DNA from: 20CM-2-55-15 sp963738025
GTDB lineage: Bacteria > Acidobacteriota > Terriglobia > 20CM-2-55-15
Direction of reading: 5' to 3'
NCBI GenBank assembly: GCA_963738025.1
Contig: CAVTWA010000051.1
Location: 1-64,000 of the forward strand
DNA length: 64,000 nucleotides
Positions 34,171-43,332 of this stretch are shown one piece after another. The notes beneath the pieces are model-generated. The model saw only the letters and a list, made by a program, of their open reading frames with translations, was not told the origin of the DNA and made no database searches. The position numbers and the translations under genes are program-made. Position 1 is the first letter of the stretch; each line of letters starts with the position of its first letter.

Positions 34171-35796
34171 ATGTTCAGAGTTGCGCAAGTCTTCTTCCTG
34201 TTTCTCATCGCTCTGACCGGGTTGGCATACGGCCAAACGCCTGAAAAGCTTCCATCTTTTGACGCGGCAGACGTTCATTCAAGCCCGAAGAACCCGAATC
34301 CGAACGTGCAATCCCTGGGCGGGTTTGCGCGCCAGGGACGCTACCAGTTCCGGAACGCCGCCATGGTGGATCTGATCGCAAACGCTTACGGTGTCGACCC
34401 GGAGAAAGTCGTGGGTGGTCCCTTTTGGTTGGAAACGGATAGGTTCGATATCCTCGCCAAAGCTCCCACCTCCGTCACACCTGCGAACACCAGGCTGATG
34501 CTGCGTTCATTGCTGGCCGACCGATTCAAGCTGGTCATTCACAACGAAGACACGCCGATGAATGCATGGGTAATGACTACTGTAACTCCCGGAAAACCCG
34601 GGGATCAGCTTCGAGAAGCGAAGGGTGGGGGACCGTCAAACTGTAATCCACAGCCGGGAGATGGCGGGAACATCGTGCTGGTTTGCGTCAATATAACTAT
34701 GCCCGTTCTGGCCCAGATCGTGCGGCAAATCGATCCCAACACATTCAATTCGGCGGTTACGGACATGACCGGACTCGAAGGCAGCTGGGATTTCCAGATC
34801 ACGATAACAAATCCTGGCGCGCCCGCTGCCGCGGGCAACAATGCCAGCGCCGCTCGGGAAATATTCGAGAAGCAGCTTGGGATCAAACTGGAGCAGCAGA
34901 AACGTCCTATCTCCACGCTCGTTGTCGACAGTGTAAACCGCAAACCGACCGACAATGTTCCGGGTATCGAGAAACTGCTGCCGGTGGTCCCCGCGGAGTT
35001 CGAAGCTGCCGATCTGAAACCGTCTGCGCCGAACACTCAGATTCGCGGCGGCCTTCAGCCCGGCGGAAGGATCGATCTGCAAGGCCTGACGCTCAAACAA
35101 CTGATGCTGGTGTCGCTCGGTCTCGCCGGGAATAATTTAGGGGGAGGGAACGCCGGCGACCTGCTTTCAGGACCGAAGTTTCTGGATTCCGATAAATATG
35201 ATGTCGTCGCGAAGGCGCCGTCGGATGTTTCCCTGTCCGGTACGGACGTCGATGCGGAGACGCTCCTCGCCATGCTCCGGACCTTATTGATCGACCGCTT
35301 CAAAATCAAGTACCACATCGAAGATGAGCCGATTAACGTTTACGCCCTGACTTTCCAAAAGAAAGATGCAAGGCTTAAACCGGCGGATCCCAACAGCCGC
35401 TCCACCTGCAAACGTGCCGTTGCGAATAACTCGTTCGCGGTTCCTACGGCCACGCTTACATGTCAAAACACGACGCTCGCGCAGCTTGCGGATAAATTGC
35501 CCGCAATGGCGCCCGCCTATGTCGATCATCCCGCCGTCGATGCATCGGGGCTTGAAGGAGGATTCGACTTCGTGCTCTCCTGGACACCACGCGGCAACTT
35601 CGACGGTGGCCAACGCGGACAGGCCCCTGGCGGAGGAGGTGGAGGAGCGGCAGGCGCCGGAGCCGCTTCCGACCCCAATGGCGCACTGAGCCTGTTTGAA
35701 GGCGTTCAAAGGCTGGGACTGAAGCTCGAAGTTAGAAAGCAGCCATATCCCGTCCTTGTGATCGATCACATGGAAACCAAGCCTACCGAGAATTAA
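34171..35796 (+). CDS. Secreted TIGR03435 protein with two tandem domains
   Basis: The 541-residue protein has a signal peptide (AQVFFLFLIALTGLAYG) and two copies of the Acidobacteriota TIGR03435 domain. Copy 1 (about 25-255) begins PSFDAADVHSSPKNPNPN and has LIANAYGVDPEKVVGGPFWLETDRFDI, then LADRFKLVIHNEDTPMNAWV and LVVDSVNRKPTDN. Copy 2 (270-540) begins FEAADLKPSAPNTQIRGG and has LLIDRFKIKYHIEDEPINVY and VLVIDHMETKPTEN. A Gly-rich stretch GGGGGGAAGAGA lies near the end of copy 2. The family is greatly expanded in Acidobacteriota and has no known activity. ATG at 34171 is chosen over the TTG codon just before it because GGAGG lies upstream. Confidence 0.92.
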   Translation: MFRVAQVFFLFLIALTGLAYGQTPEKLPSFDAADVHSSPKNPNPNVQSLGGFARQGRYQFRNAAMVDLIANAYGVDPEKVVGGPFWLETDRFDILAKAPTSVTPANTRLMLRSLLADRFKLVIHNEDTPMNAWVMTTVTPGKPGDQLREAKGGGPSNCNPQPGDGGNIVLVCVNITMPVLAQIVRQIDPNTFNSAVTDMTGLEGSWDFQITITNPGAPAAAGNNASAAREIFEKQLGIKLEQQKRPISTLVVDSVNRKPTDNVPGIEKLLPVVPAEFEAADLKPSAPNTQIRGGLQPGGRIDLQGLTLKQLMLVSLGLAGNNLGGGNAGDLLSGPKFLDSDKYDVVAKAPSDVSLSGTDVDAETLLAMLRTLLIDRFKIKYHIEDEPINVYALTFQKKDARLKPADPNSRSTCKRAVANNSFAVPTATLTCQNTTLAQLADKLPAMAPAYVDHPAVDASGLEGGFDFVLSWTPRGNFDGGQRGQAPGGGGGGAAGAGAASDPNGALSLFEGVQRLGLKLEVRKQPYPVLVIDHMETKPTEN

Positions 35797-36566
35797 ATGC
35801 GGGGGACAGGTCACTAAATTCCGAGGGAGCCGCCGAAGATCAGTACTCATCGCGCCCTAGGTTTTACCTTCGGAGGGTGGATGAAGCTGGGCGTAGAAGC
35901 AAGAGATCGGCAAACGTCTCGGTATCCGGACAAGCATTCCCAAAGGAGCCGACCGGCGGACGGGTCGCGTAAAGTCGCCATATGTCTACGTAACGTCAGA
36001 AGAATGCGTAAACCCTTAGGTTTTTCGGCGACCGATCCTGTTCTGGGTTGCTGCATCGCCTAAAAAGCATTCTTCGACAAAGCGGTTATAAGGCCAACTG
36101 ACGGTCGGGGCACCCGCCTGGCGCCTGGGTGCGCATTTGTTTCTTCAAATTCTGCTTGGGAAAATCAAACTCTTTGCGACTCCAAAGCGTCCTGGTACCT
36201 GAACGCCAGCGAGTCCCTATTGGAGGTTGGATAAGAACGAAAAGTCGGTTAACCGTAGAAGTGCTTTCAAAGAGCGCATTCCACCTTCCGGCAACCGTCG
36301 ATTTTTCGGTGAGAGGCGGGACCGGGTTTGGTACGAGTCAGGGCGGTCACAGTTATTCGAATGCCGACCAAATGAGTTTTCCATTTCTGCCAACACTAGT
36401 CATCAGTTTCTGGAGAGGTTCAAATGTTCGAACATTCTGTATGCGGGTGATTTGTCGCCGCGGGCAAGCCTTCGTGCGGTGGGCCGCTATAATTTCCATC
36501 GCGGAGCCTTTCTTAGCCTAAACTTAATGCAATCGCCGAAATTGGCGCATGAAGGAGGCAGATCAA
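35797..36566. other. Intergenic, no recognised gene
   Basis: About 770 bases hold only short frames. One on the plus strand (36227-36574, TTG start after GGAGG) reads as plausible protein in places but matches nothing I know. I treat it as unproven. Confidence 0.4.
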
Positions 36567-36728
36567 ATGGCTGAGAAACAAAAGTGCGCGCATCCAGCAT
36601 GTAATTGTCCGGCCCCCCAAGGTGAAAAATACTGCAGCAACTATTGCCACGATATGCGCCAACTGACTGAGCTATCCTGCAAATGCGGGCACCCAGGCTG
36701 CGAGGAAGAGATGGCTCACGAGGGGTGA
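36567..36728 (+). CDS. Bacterial metallothionein-like protein
   Basis: A 53-residue frame follows an AAGGAGG site nine bases upstream. It contains eight cysteines at 7, 12, 14, 23, 27, 38, 40 and 45 and three histidines, arranged as KCAHPACNCP, then KYCSNYCHD and CKCGHPGCEEEM. This matches the spacing of bacterial SmtA/BmtA metallothioneins, which bind zinc and cadmium through clustered Cys and His. The C-terminal GHPGC piece is especially typical. No SmtB-type repressor is beside it. Confidence 0.82.
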   Translation: MAEKQKCAHPACNCPAPQGEKYCSNYCHDMRQLTELSCKCGHPGCEEEMAHEG

Positions 36729-37013
36729 GAGAAGCGACCGGTTGCGGAGCCTGCGGTGAGTTCATACCCGAACTGCTCAGGACACACTGTTGGTTAGGAA
36801 TCTGTGCGCGCCGCCGTTTGGTCCCGGCCAAACCCCGTGTTCTTGCTATCCGGCGGCCATTGACTATGCTGAGATTTAGCGTATCGTAAAAGTGGCGGTA
36901 ATTAAGTCGCCTATCCATTTAATGTTCGGAAGGCCTCGTCTAATCCGTCGCCGATTGTTCTTTGATTCCTGCCGCAGAGTCCCGGAAGTTCCCTTACAAG
37001 ACAGGTAAACAAA

Positions 37014-37310
37014 ATGTCGACAAAGATGTTTGTCGGAAACCTGTCGCTTCCAAACGACAGAAAGGGATCTGAATGATGCATTTGCGACAGCACGGCCCAG
37101 TCGAAGAGGTCACTATTATCACGGACCGCGAAACAGGCCGATCCAAAAGGGTTTGGATTCGTGACAATGATGGAAGGCGCGGACAAGGCGATTGCGCAGT
37201 TAAGCGGTTCCGAATTGAGCGAATCTGTGACGTCAAATGAAGCCCGTCCCATGGTCAAGAGAGACTTCGGCGGCGGTAAAAGCACTCCACAGCTTGACAC
37301 ATCGTTCTAA
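37014..37310 (+). pseudogene. RRM RNA-binding protein, broken by three one-base insertions
   Basis: The sequence reads as a bacterial RRM protein of about 97 residues if three single bases are removed. The pieces are MSTKMFVGNLS (RNP-2 motif) then FQTTERDLNDAF, then QHGPVEEVTIITDRETGRSK and GFGFVTMMEGADKAI (RNP-1 motif), then VTSNEARPMVKRDFGGG and a stop at 37310. The extra bases are a C near 37,048, an A near 37,084 and an A in the AAAA run near 37,148. Such proteins bind single-stranded RNA and are often cold-induced. Three indels within 100 bases could be decay or local error. It lies just upstream of rpoD. Confidence 0.78.
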
Positions 37311-37470
37311 CAGGTTTCGGCCGTTCTAATCTGTCGCGGGCAAAGGACGGTCGATTTCGCGTCGGGTATGAGTTTTCGGCAGCTCTCACCCATTGGCAAA
37401 TGGAAATTGTTGCCGAACGGAAGTGAGACGCGGCGCTCATGGCTTGAAAACAAAGGGAAGTGGCGTATTA

Positions 37471-39261
37471 GTGAATACAGGCATGGTTAAACGCAATCAC
37501 AAGAAAACTCACGTACCCGAAGACGTCTCTTCCAAGAATTCGGGTTTGGAAGAACAGCTAATCGGCGGCCTTGACAACAAGTACGATGACAGCGTGCAGA
37601 AGCTCATCGATATCGGTAAGGAGAAGGGCTATCTCCTTTACGACGAAGTGAGCGATTTGTTACCGCCTGAAATAGGCGCTTCCGCTGAAGATTTGGATGA
37701 ATTGTTTTCGGCATTCGGAACTGCCGGCATCGAAGTCATCGCTGCAGCCGACCAGAACTCCGCCGCAGTCCAACTTCCCGGCGAAAGGAAATTCGATACC
37801 GAAGCCGCTGAAGAAGGCATAGAACTGGATCTCACTCCAGGCGCACTAGAAAAGGCAAACGATCCCGTACGCATGTACCTGCGCGAAATGGGCACTGTTC
37901 CCTTGCTGACTCGTGACGGTGAAGTCGAAATCGCCAAGCGCATCGAGCGTGGGCAGCTCACGGTGCTAAAGGTGCTGTCTCGGTCACCCGTGATCGTGCG
38001 GGAGATCATTATACTTGGTGACCAGCTAAAGAGAGATCCAAGCATGATCAAAGACATTCTTCGGTTCAGTGATCACGAACTGACCGACGAAAAAATCGAA
38101 GAGAAGTACCAGGAAACGCTCCACCTCATCGGGCAGATCGGTGAAACACACCAGAAGATCAATCAGCTTCGAGTAAAGCTTGAAGAGATACCAAGGTCCA
38201 ATAAGAGGCAATATCGCCGTGCGTGGTGGAATCTCGCCCATATGCGAATCCAATCGTCGCGACTCGTTCGATCCCTTGAACTGTCGAATTCGGAGAAGCT
38301 GCGCTTGGTGGGCTTGATGAAAGAGACTGTCGAGCAGATGCGGCCGCTGGAACACGAGCTGAACAAACTCGAACGCAAAGCCGACCATACGAAGAAGGAG
38401 TATCGGAAGGCCGTTCAAAGAGACATTCATGGTGTGAAAGCGAAGATCGCGGATATGGAAGAGGAGACAAAATCCTCCGCTCTTGAGTTGAAGCGCACTC
38501 TGCAAGCAATCATCAGCGGGCAGATTCAGGCTGAAATTGCAAAACGCGAACTCGTGGAGGCGAACCTGAGGCTCGTGGTCTCAATCGCTAAGAAATATAC
38601 AAATCGGGGGTTGCAGTTCCTCGACCTGATTCAGGAAGGCAATATCGGCCTGATGAAAGGTGTGGATAAATTTGAATACCGACGTGGATATAAGTTTTCG
38701 ACATATGCCACCTGGTGGATTCGCCAGGCAATAACACGCGCGATCGCTGATCAAGCCCGGACGATCCGTGTTCCCGTGCACATGTTTGAGATCATTAACA
38801 AAGTGATCCGCACCTCGCGGGCTCTTGTTCAACAACTTGGGCGTGAACCTACGAGCGAAGAGATTGCGAAGGGAATGGACATCCCGGTATCGAAGGTTCG
38901 CAAGGTTCTGAAGATCGCACAGCAACCGATCTCGCTGGAGACGCCAGTCGGCGAAGAGGAAGATTCGCATCTTGGCGATTTCATCGAAGATCGTGGTGTC
39001 GTTTCACCGGCTGATGCCGTCATCAATATCAACCTCAAAGAAATGACCGAGAAGGTTCTGAATATGCTAACTCCGCGCGAAGAACGCGTGATCAAAATGC
39101 GATTCGGCCTCGAAGACGGGACCGAACACACGCTGGAGGAAGTGGGCCAGACATTTGGGGTCACCCGCGAGCGTATCCGCCAGATTGAAGTCAAGGCACT
39201 GCGGAAGCTGCGGCAGCCAAGCCGCAGCCGCCAGCTACGAGCGTTTCTCGCCGACGTCTAG
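37471..39261 (+). CDS. rpoD: RNA polymerase primary sigma factor RpoD
   Basis: The product of about 596 residues has all group 1 sigma-70 regions. Region 1.1 appears as [19 protein letters not shown], region 1.2 as [32 protein letters not shown], and then a non-conserved region of about 200 residues. Region 2 follows ([36 protein letters not shown]), region 3 ([15 protein letters not shown]) and region 4.2 ([26 protein letters not shown]). The lengths and strict motifs fit the housekeeping factor. GTG at 37471 and ATG at 37483 are both possible starts, in the same frame. It is single and followed by a degraded TIGR03435 gene. Confidence 0.95.
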
Positions 39262-39480
39262 ACAGACGACGAGACGTTGGTTCGATGCAAGTAATGGCGC
39301 GATATACCAACGAGAGCAAAATGAGAGCGCGTTCCTGGCGACGTTAGAATTGCGATGGTCATGAACAGTCTTCAACGTTTCCGCTCGCCTGGAATGGAAT
39401 ACCGAGAACTCGATCGGTGCGACTGCAAAACGGCGCGGCCGCGTGTTAACCCGTGGCCGCGATTTGCGTATTAATGGTGC

Positions 39481-39873
39481 ATGAAGCGCTTCACATTTCT
39501 CTCGTTCACCGCTATCGCCGGTGCACTAGCGGCGATTCCCGCGTTTTCCCAGAACGCACCAACGCATGTGCTGCCGGAATCCTCCGAGGTTGCGTCCATT
39601 CAACCCAACATGACGGGCAGCGAGAGCCGACGAGCGACCAGCACTCCGGGCGGCAGGTTTACCGCCACGAACGTGAGCCTGCGATTGCTGATTTCGCGCG
39701 CGTTTGGCGTGCCCGAAGCTCAAATCGAACGAGGGCCGAACTGGCTTGACAGCGACAATTACGACATTGAGGCCCGCGCGAACACTCCTCTAGAAATGAC
39801 CCCACCGGTATCGGCGCTTCCGGCTAGTCGCCATATGTCTTTAGCGTTTACGCAGGTCAGGCCACATGTGTAA
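39481..39873 (+). pseudogene. Truncated TIGR03435 protein
   Basis: The 130-residue frame has a signal peptide (FTFLSFTAIAGALAAIPAFS) and only the first third of a TIGR03435 domain: SSEVASIQPNMTG, then GGRFTATNVSLRLLISRAFGV and GPNWLDSDNYDIEARANT. The usual LLADRFKL segment does not follow, and the frame runs out after PPVSALPASRHMS. I could not find the rest in the next 270 bases in any frame, so it is a 3'-deleted copy rather than a simple frameshift. Confidence 0.72.
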
Positions 39874-40148
39874 ATCCTTTGGCGTTTATCGCGAGTCGAC
39901 GCCGGAGTCAGGCGCGCCTGACTAGGGCTGCAAAAATCGGTTGATGAAACTACCAGTACACTGCGCCGACCAGGCAATTTGCGAAGAACGATGCCAGCGA
40001 TGGTTGGGCTTTGGCGGTTGTTCTGGCCGATCCGCAAAAAGAGAAATGTGTCGACGCACGACCTGTTGGGCAAAGCGCCTGGACTGCATATTGACATTCC
40101 AGGCAATCTTCAATACCGTTTGCCGGTTCCTTCTTTTGGGTGGCTCAG

Positions 40149-41639
40149 ATGAAGATATTGCTCCTCTCAATGCCGGACTCTTTCGAGCACATGGCATCGA
40201 TCGTCATACGCATGCCATGCGCTGCACTCACCTCGCTCGCCGGCAATATTGATCCGCATCATGAAATAGCCGTTGCCGATCTGATTCTCGTGCAGACCCG
40301 AGTTCGGGCCACTATCGAGGAGCTCGTTCGCCGGCTGCAACCCGATGTCGTCGGACTATCCGTGATGACATTTCAGCGCCGAACCGCCGTCCGAATCATT
40401 CATCTTCTGAAATCGCTGAAGTCCGACGTCCGCGTCGTCGTTGGCGGATACGATCCAAGTCTTGCGCCGGACGCCTACACCAGTGTTCCTGGTGTCGACT
40501 TTATCGTGCGCGGCGAAGGAGACATCACATTTCGTGAACTGCTGCGGTCTATCGAAGCGCAGTCCGGGTACGGCCACGTCACCGGCCTTTCCTATCGCGA
40601 TGGCAATGGTTTCCGCCACAATCCTGCTCGCCCCGTAAGCCGTCTCGACGCCGGGAGCATCCGGCTACCCAACCGCGCCGCGAGAGTCCTTCACGGATAC
40701 CGGATGCTCGGCCGGCAGATCGACATTGTCGAGACGTCACGCGGCTGCACGTTCGACTGCAGTTTCTGCTCGATCATCGAGATGCGTGGAAGGAACTTTC
40801 ACGCGTACAATTTTGATCGCGTTATCCAGGATATCCGTGACGCGCGGATGCGCGGCGCACGCTGCATTTTCCTCGTAGACGACAACATCACACTCAATAT
40901 TCCGCGGTTTGAGTCCCTGTGCAAGGCAATCATTGACGCCGGACTCCACAAGATCGATTACATCGTCCAGGCCATGACTTCCGCGATTGCCAATAACGGA
41001 CGCACCTTAGCTCCACTGATGCGGCAAGCCGGTTTCCGATACGTCTTCCTCGGCATCGAAAACATTTTCGACAACGATCTTCAGTTCCTTCGTGCTCGTG
41101 CAAAGAATCTGGCTAAAGAGGATGGCCGAGCCGTTGGTAACGCTTCGCTTGCGGCAGTCGATTATCTGCATCGGAACGGTATGTTTGTCGTCGGCGGACT
41201 GATCGTTGGAAATCCTGACGACACAAGGGATTCGATCCAGGCCAATCTCGAGTTTGCGCGTCGACATGTGGACTGGCCATACATTCAACATCCAACTCCC
41301 TATCCGGGGACCCCGATGACGCAGGACTTCATCAAGCGCGATTTGGTCATCAATGAGCGGGTGGACGAATACGACGGCACGACCGCCGTCGTCCGCAGCG
41401 AACAGATGCAGGCAGAAGAGATCGAATTCATGCGATGGAAGGCGGAGCGATGGATGAAGGCGCGCCACCTTCCAAGTGCCTTCGCCCATGATCCCTGGTT
41501 CATCGCGCGCAATGCCTTGAAAATGCTCAGGCACACCTTTCGAGGAAGCAGCGTGAAATCAGTGTTCGGCCTGGAAAGTGACCGGGAGGTGTTCCAGCGC
41601 TATCGCGGCATTCGTGCCGCAGAGCGGACCTATCTTTAA
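40149..41639 (+). CDS. B12-binding radical SAM protein (BchE-like family)
   Basis: The 496-residue protein has an N-terminal cobalamin-binding-type Rossmann domain (about 1-140; LQPDVVGLSVMTFQRRTAV, VRVVVGGYDPSLAPDAYTSV, DFIVRGEGDITFREL) and a radical SAM core with CTFDCSFC (CxxxCxxC) in ETSRGCTFDCSFCSIIEMRG. Further core elements are IFLVDDNITLN and FVVGGLIVGNPDDTRDSI. The B12 ligand DxHxxG is not seen, as in many family members. The C-terminal region is helical. Close families act in methylation, cyclisation or hopanoid and chlorophyll modification, so the substrate cannot be named. Start 40149 begins MKILLLSMPD. Confidence 0.88.
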   Translation: MKILLLSMPDSFEHMASIVIRMPCAALTSLAGNIDPHHEIAVADLILVQTRVRATIEELVRRLQPDVVGLSVMTFQRRTAVRIIHLLKSLKSDVRVVVGGYDPSLAPDAYTSVPGVDFIVRGEGDITFRELLRSIEAQSGYGHVTGLSYRDGNGFRHNPARPVSRLDAGSIRLPNRAARVLHGYRMLGRQIDIVETSRGCTFDCSFCSIIEMRGRNFHAYNFDRVIQDIRDARMRGARCIFLVDDNITLNIPRFESLCKAIIDAGLHKIDYIVQAMTSAIANNGRTLAPLMRQAGFRYVFLGIENIFDNDLQFLRARAKNLAKEDGRAVGNASLAAVDYLHRNGMFVVGGLIVGNPDDTRDSIQANLEFARRHVDWPYIQHPTPYPGTPMTQDFIKRDLVINERVDEYDGTTAVVRSEQMQAEEIEFMRWKAERWMKARHLPSAFAHDPWFIARNALKMLRHTFRGSSVKSVFGLESDREVFQRYRGIRAAERTYL

Positions 41640-41969
41640 CCGCACGTTTCACCGATCGGAATTGGTCGAGGATGAGGGCGGGCAGATCAGGATTGCGGAA
41701 GCTTTTCAAGCAGTGCCCGCTACCCCTGGTGTACGAGATCACTCGGCATCGCGGCGCAAGCGGAACCGGAGCATCCAACGGCCAACAAAAGCGTCCATCT
41801 TCGGAAAACCGCATTTCCTGCGGAAAGTCGCGAAGGATTTATGAATCGTCAGAACAGGAAAAACTAAAAATTCAGCCCGTCCGGGCTGGGACGAAGCGCG
41901 CTGACCAAAGAAAAACTGCGCCTGTGTCTCGGAAGACACCCGGCGCCGCCAACCGACGGATCGGCCTGC
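41640..41969. other. Intergenic, no recognised gene
   Basis: The gap separates convergent genes. It holds a small GC hairpin near 41872 (AGCCCGTCCGGGCT) that could help terminate transcription, and nothing else that I can identify. Confidence 0.4.
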
Positions 41970-43163
41970 TTACTTGATGCCGACCATGATGATCGTGAAG
42001 GAACCCGGAATCGCGCCACCGCCGCGGCCGCCGCGACCTGCCGGTGGCGTGGTCCCCGCCGGTGGTGGCGGCGCGGCCTCCGACGCCATGGCGAACAGAT
42101 GGCCCGTCTTGCTGTCAAACGCGATTGTGCGAGCGCCGTTCGAAGGCCAGGTCTTCAGGTTTTGCTCGACCTCGAAACTCGTGGAGCTCTTTTCCTTGAC
42201 GATCGTCATCGTGCCGTTGCCTTGCGTGCTGAACGCTTCCATTGTCGTCGGGTTGAACGTCGCGCCGTCGGAACTGCCGGCAAGCGGAAGCCTCGCGAGG
42301 ATCTTCCCATCCTTCGCACTCAGGATGACAAACGTCTGCGGCGGCTTGGCGTTGGGATCTGGCGTCGGTGGCGGTCCGGCCGGTGGCTGGCCGGGTGTTC
42401 CCCGCGGCGGGGCCGCGCCGACGGCGCTGCACGCCGCGAACAGGATCTGATTCTTCGCATCGATCGCGAGCCCATTGCACCCTCCGTTGTCACCAAATGG
42501 ATAAGTCTTCGTGACCTTCATCGTTTTGACGTCGATCACCGCGACGGCGCCCGGCCGCTCCTGGAGGACCTGGTAGACGGTGCCCTTGCCGTCGGCGACT
42601 GTCTGCTCCGGCGTGCCGCCGAGATCGACGTTCCCGAGTACCGTCCCCTCCTTCGCGTCAACGACCATCAGGCTCTTCGTCGGATGGCTTCCGATATAGA
42701 CGCGATCGTTGGAGGTGTCGCAATAGATGCCGTCCGCGCTGAATCCCGCCGGAACTTCGATCGTCTTGATCAACTTCATGGTCTTGACGTCAAACATCGA
42801 GGGTTGGGGATGGTCGCTGGTGAAGCCGTGTCCCGTCCTGGGGCACACCGTCGTGCCGTTGCCGCCAACCCCCGGAATCACTCCCACCGGTGCCAGCGTC
42901 TCGAGATCGAAGATCGTCAGCCGCTTTTCGAAGGCGGGCACCGCCGGTCTCGTATCCGTCGCCGCCTGCGCCTGCGTCGCGCCGCGCGTGATGTACAGCC
43001 GCCTGCCGGCCGTGTCTGCGTAGATGTAGTCCGTGCCGCCCTCGCCGCCGACCTTCTCGGTCTTAAGGACCTTGTACGGCCCGTCGTTAGCGACCTGCAA
43101 GGCGAGTCCCGCGGACGTGAAGAGCGCGATCATGACAATGAAGAGCAAACCATTTTGTCGCAT
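41970..43163 (-). CDS. Exported YncE-like beta-propeller protein
   Basis: The 397-residue product has a signal peptide (GLLFIVMIALFTSAGLALQ) and at least five propeller-blade repeats of YVTN/YncE type: KRLTIFDLETLAPVGVIPG, PSMFDVKTMKLIKTIEVP, DRVYIGSHPTKSLMVVDAKEG and GAVAVIDVKTMKVTKTYPFG. Two low-complexity inserts rich in Pro and Gly (APPRGTPGQPPAGPPPTPDP and PPPPAGTTPPAGRGGRGG) interrupt blades near the C-terminus. Such proteins bind partners or DNA, and most have no known function. It lies 169 bases downstream of the tannase gene on the same strand and may be co-transcribed. Confidence 0.88.
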   Translation of the reverse strand: MRQNGLLFIVMIALFTSAGLALQVANDGPYKVLKTEKVGGEGGTDYIYADTAGRRLYITRGATQAQAATDTRPAVPAFEKRLTIFDLETLAPVGVIPGVGGNGTTVCPRTGHGFTSDHPQPSMFDVKTMKLIKTIEVPAGFSADGIYCDTSNDRVYIGSHPTKSLMVVDAKEGTVLGNVDLGGTPEQTVADGKGTVYQVLQERPGAVAVIDVKTMKVTKTYPFGDNGGCNGLAIDAKNQILFAACSAVGAAPPRGTPGQPPAGPPPTPDPNAKPPQTFVILSAKDGKILARLPLAGSSDGATFNPTTMEAFSTQGNGTMTIVKEKSSTSFEVEQNLKTWPSNGARTIAFDSKTGHLFAMASEAAPPPPAGTTPPAGRGGRGGGAIPGSFTIIMVGIK

Positions 43164-43332
43164 CTGAAGACTCCCTGAATGTTTTGGACGAACGGGGCTG
43201 ATTGTAGCACGCCCGGGACCGCGAACTTGGGCGCCACTCCAGCGTATGCAGCGTGCCGGTCCACATTCGCAGAGCGCGCGTCACTGCCCCTCTGCCGGTC
43301 AAGAGCGACGTTTGCGTAAATCTTTCGACCGA

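Noticed and set aside
36227..36574. Possible 115-residue gene with TTG start
   Set aside because: No recognisable family, overlaps the metallothionein start, and codon use looks irregular. Left as unproven.
39874..40148. Missing C-terminal part of the truncated TIGR03435 gene
   Set aside because: I read all frames and found no LLADRFKL-type or closing VIDxxExP-type motif.
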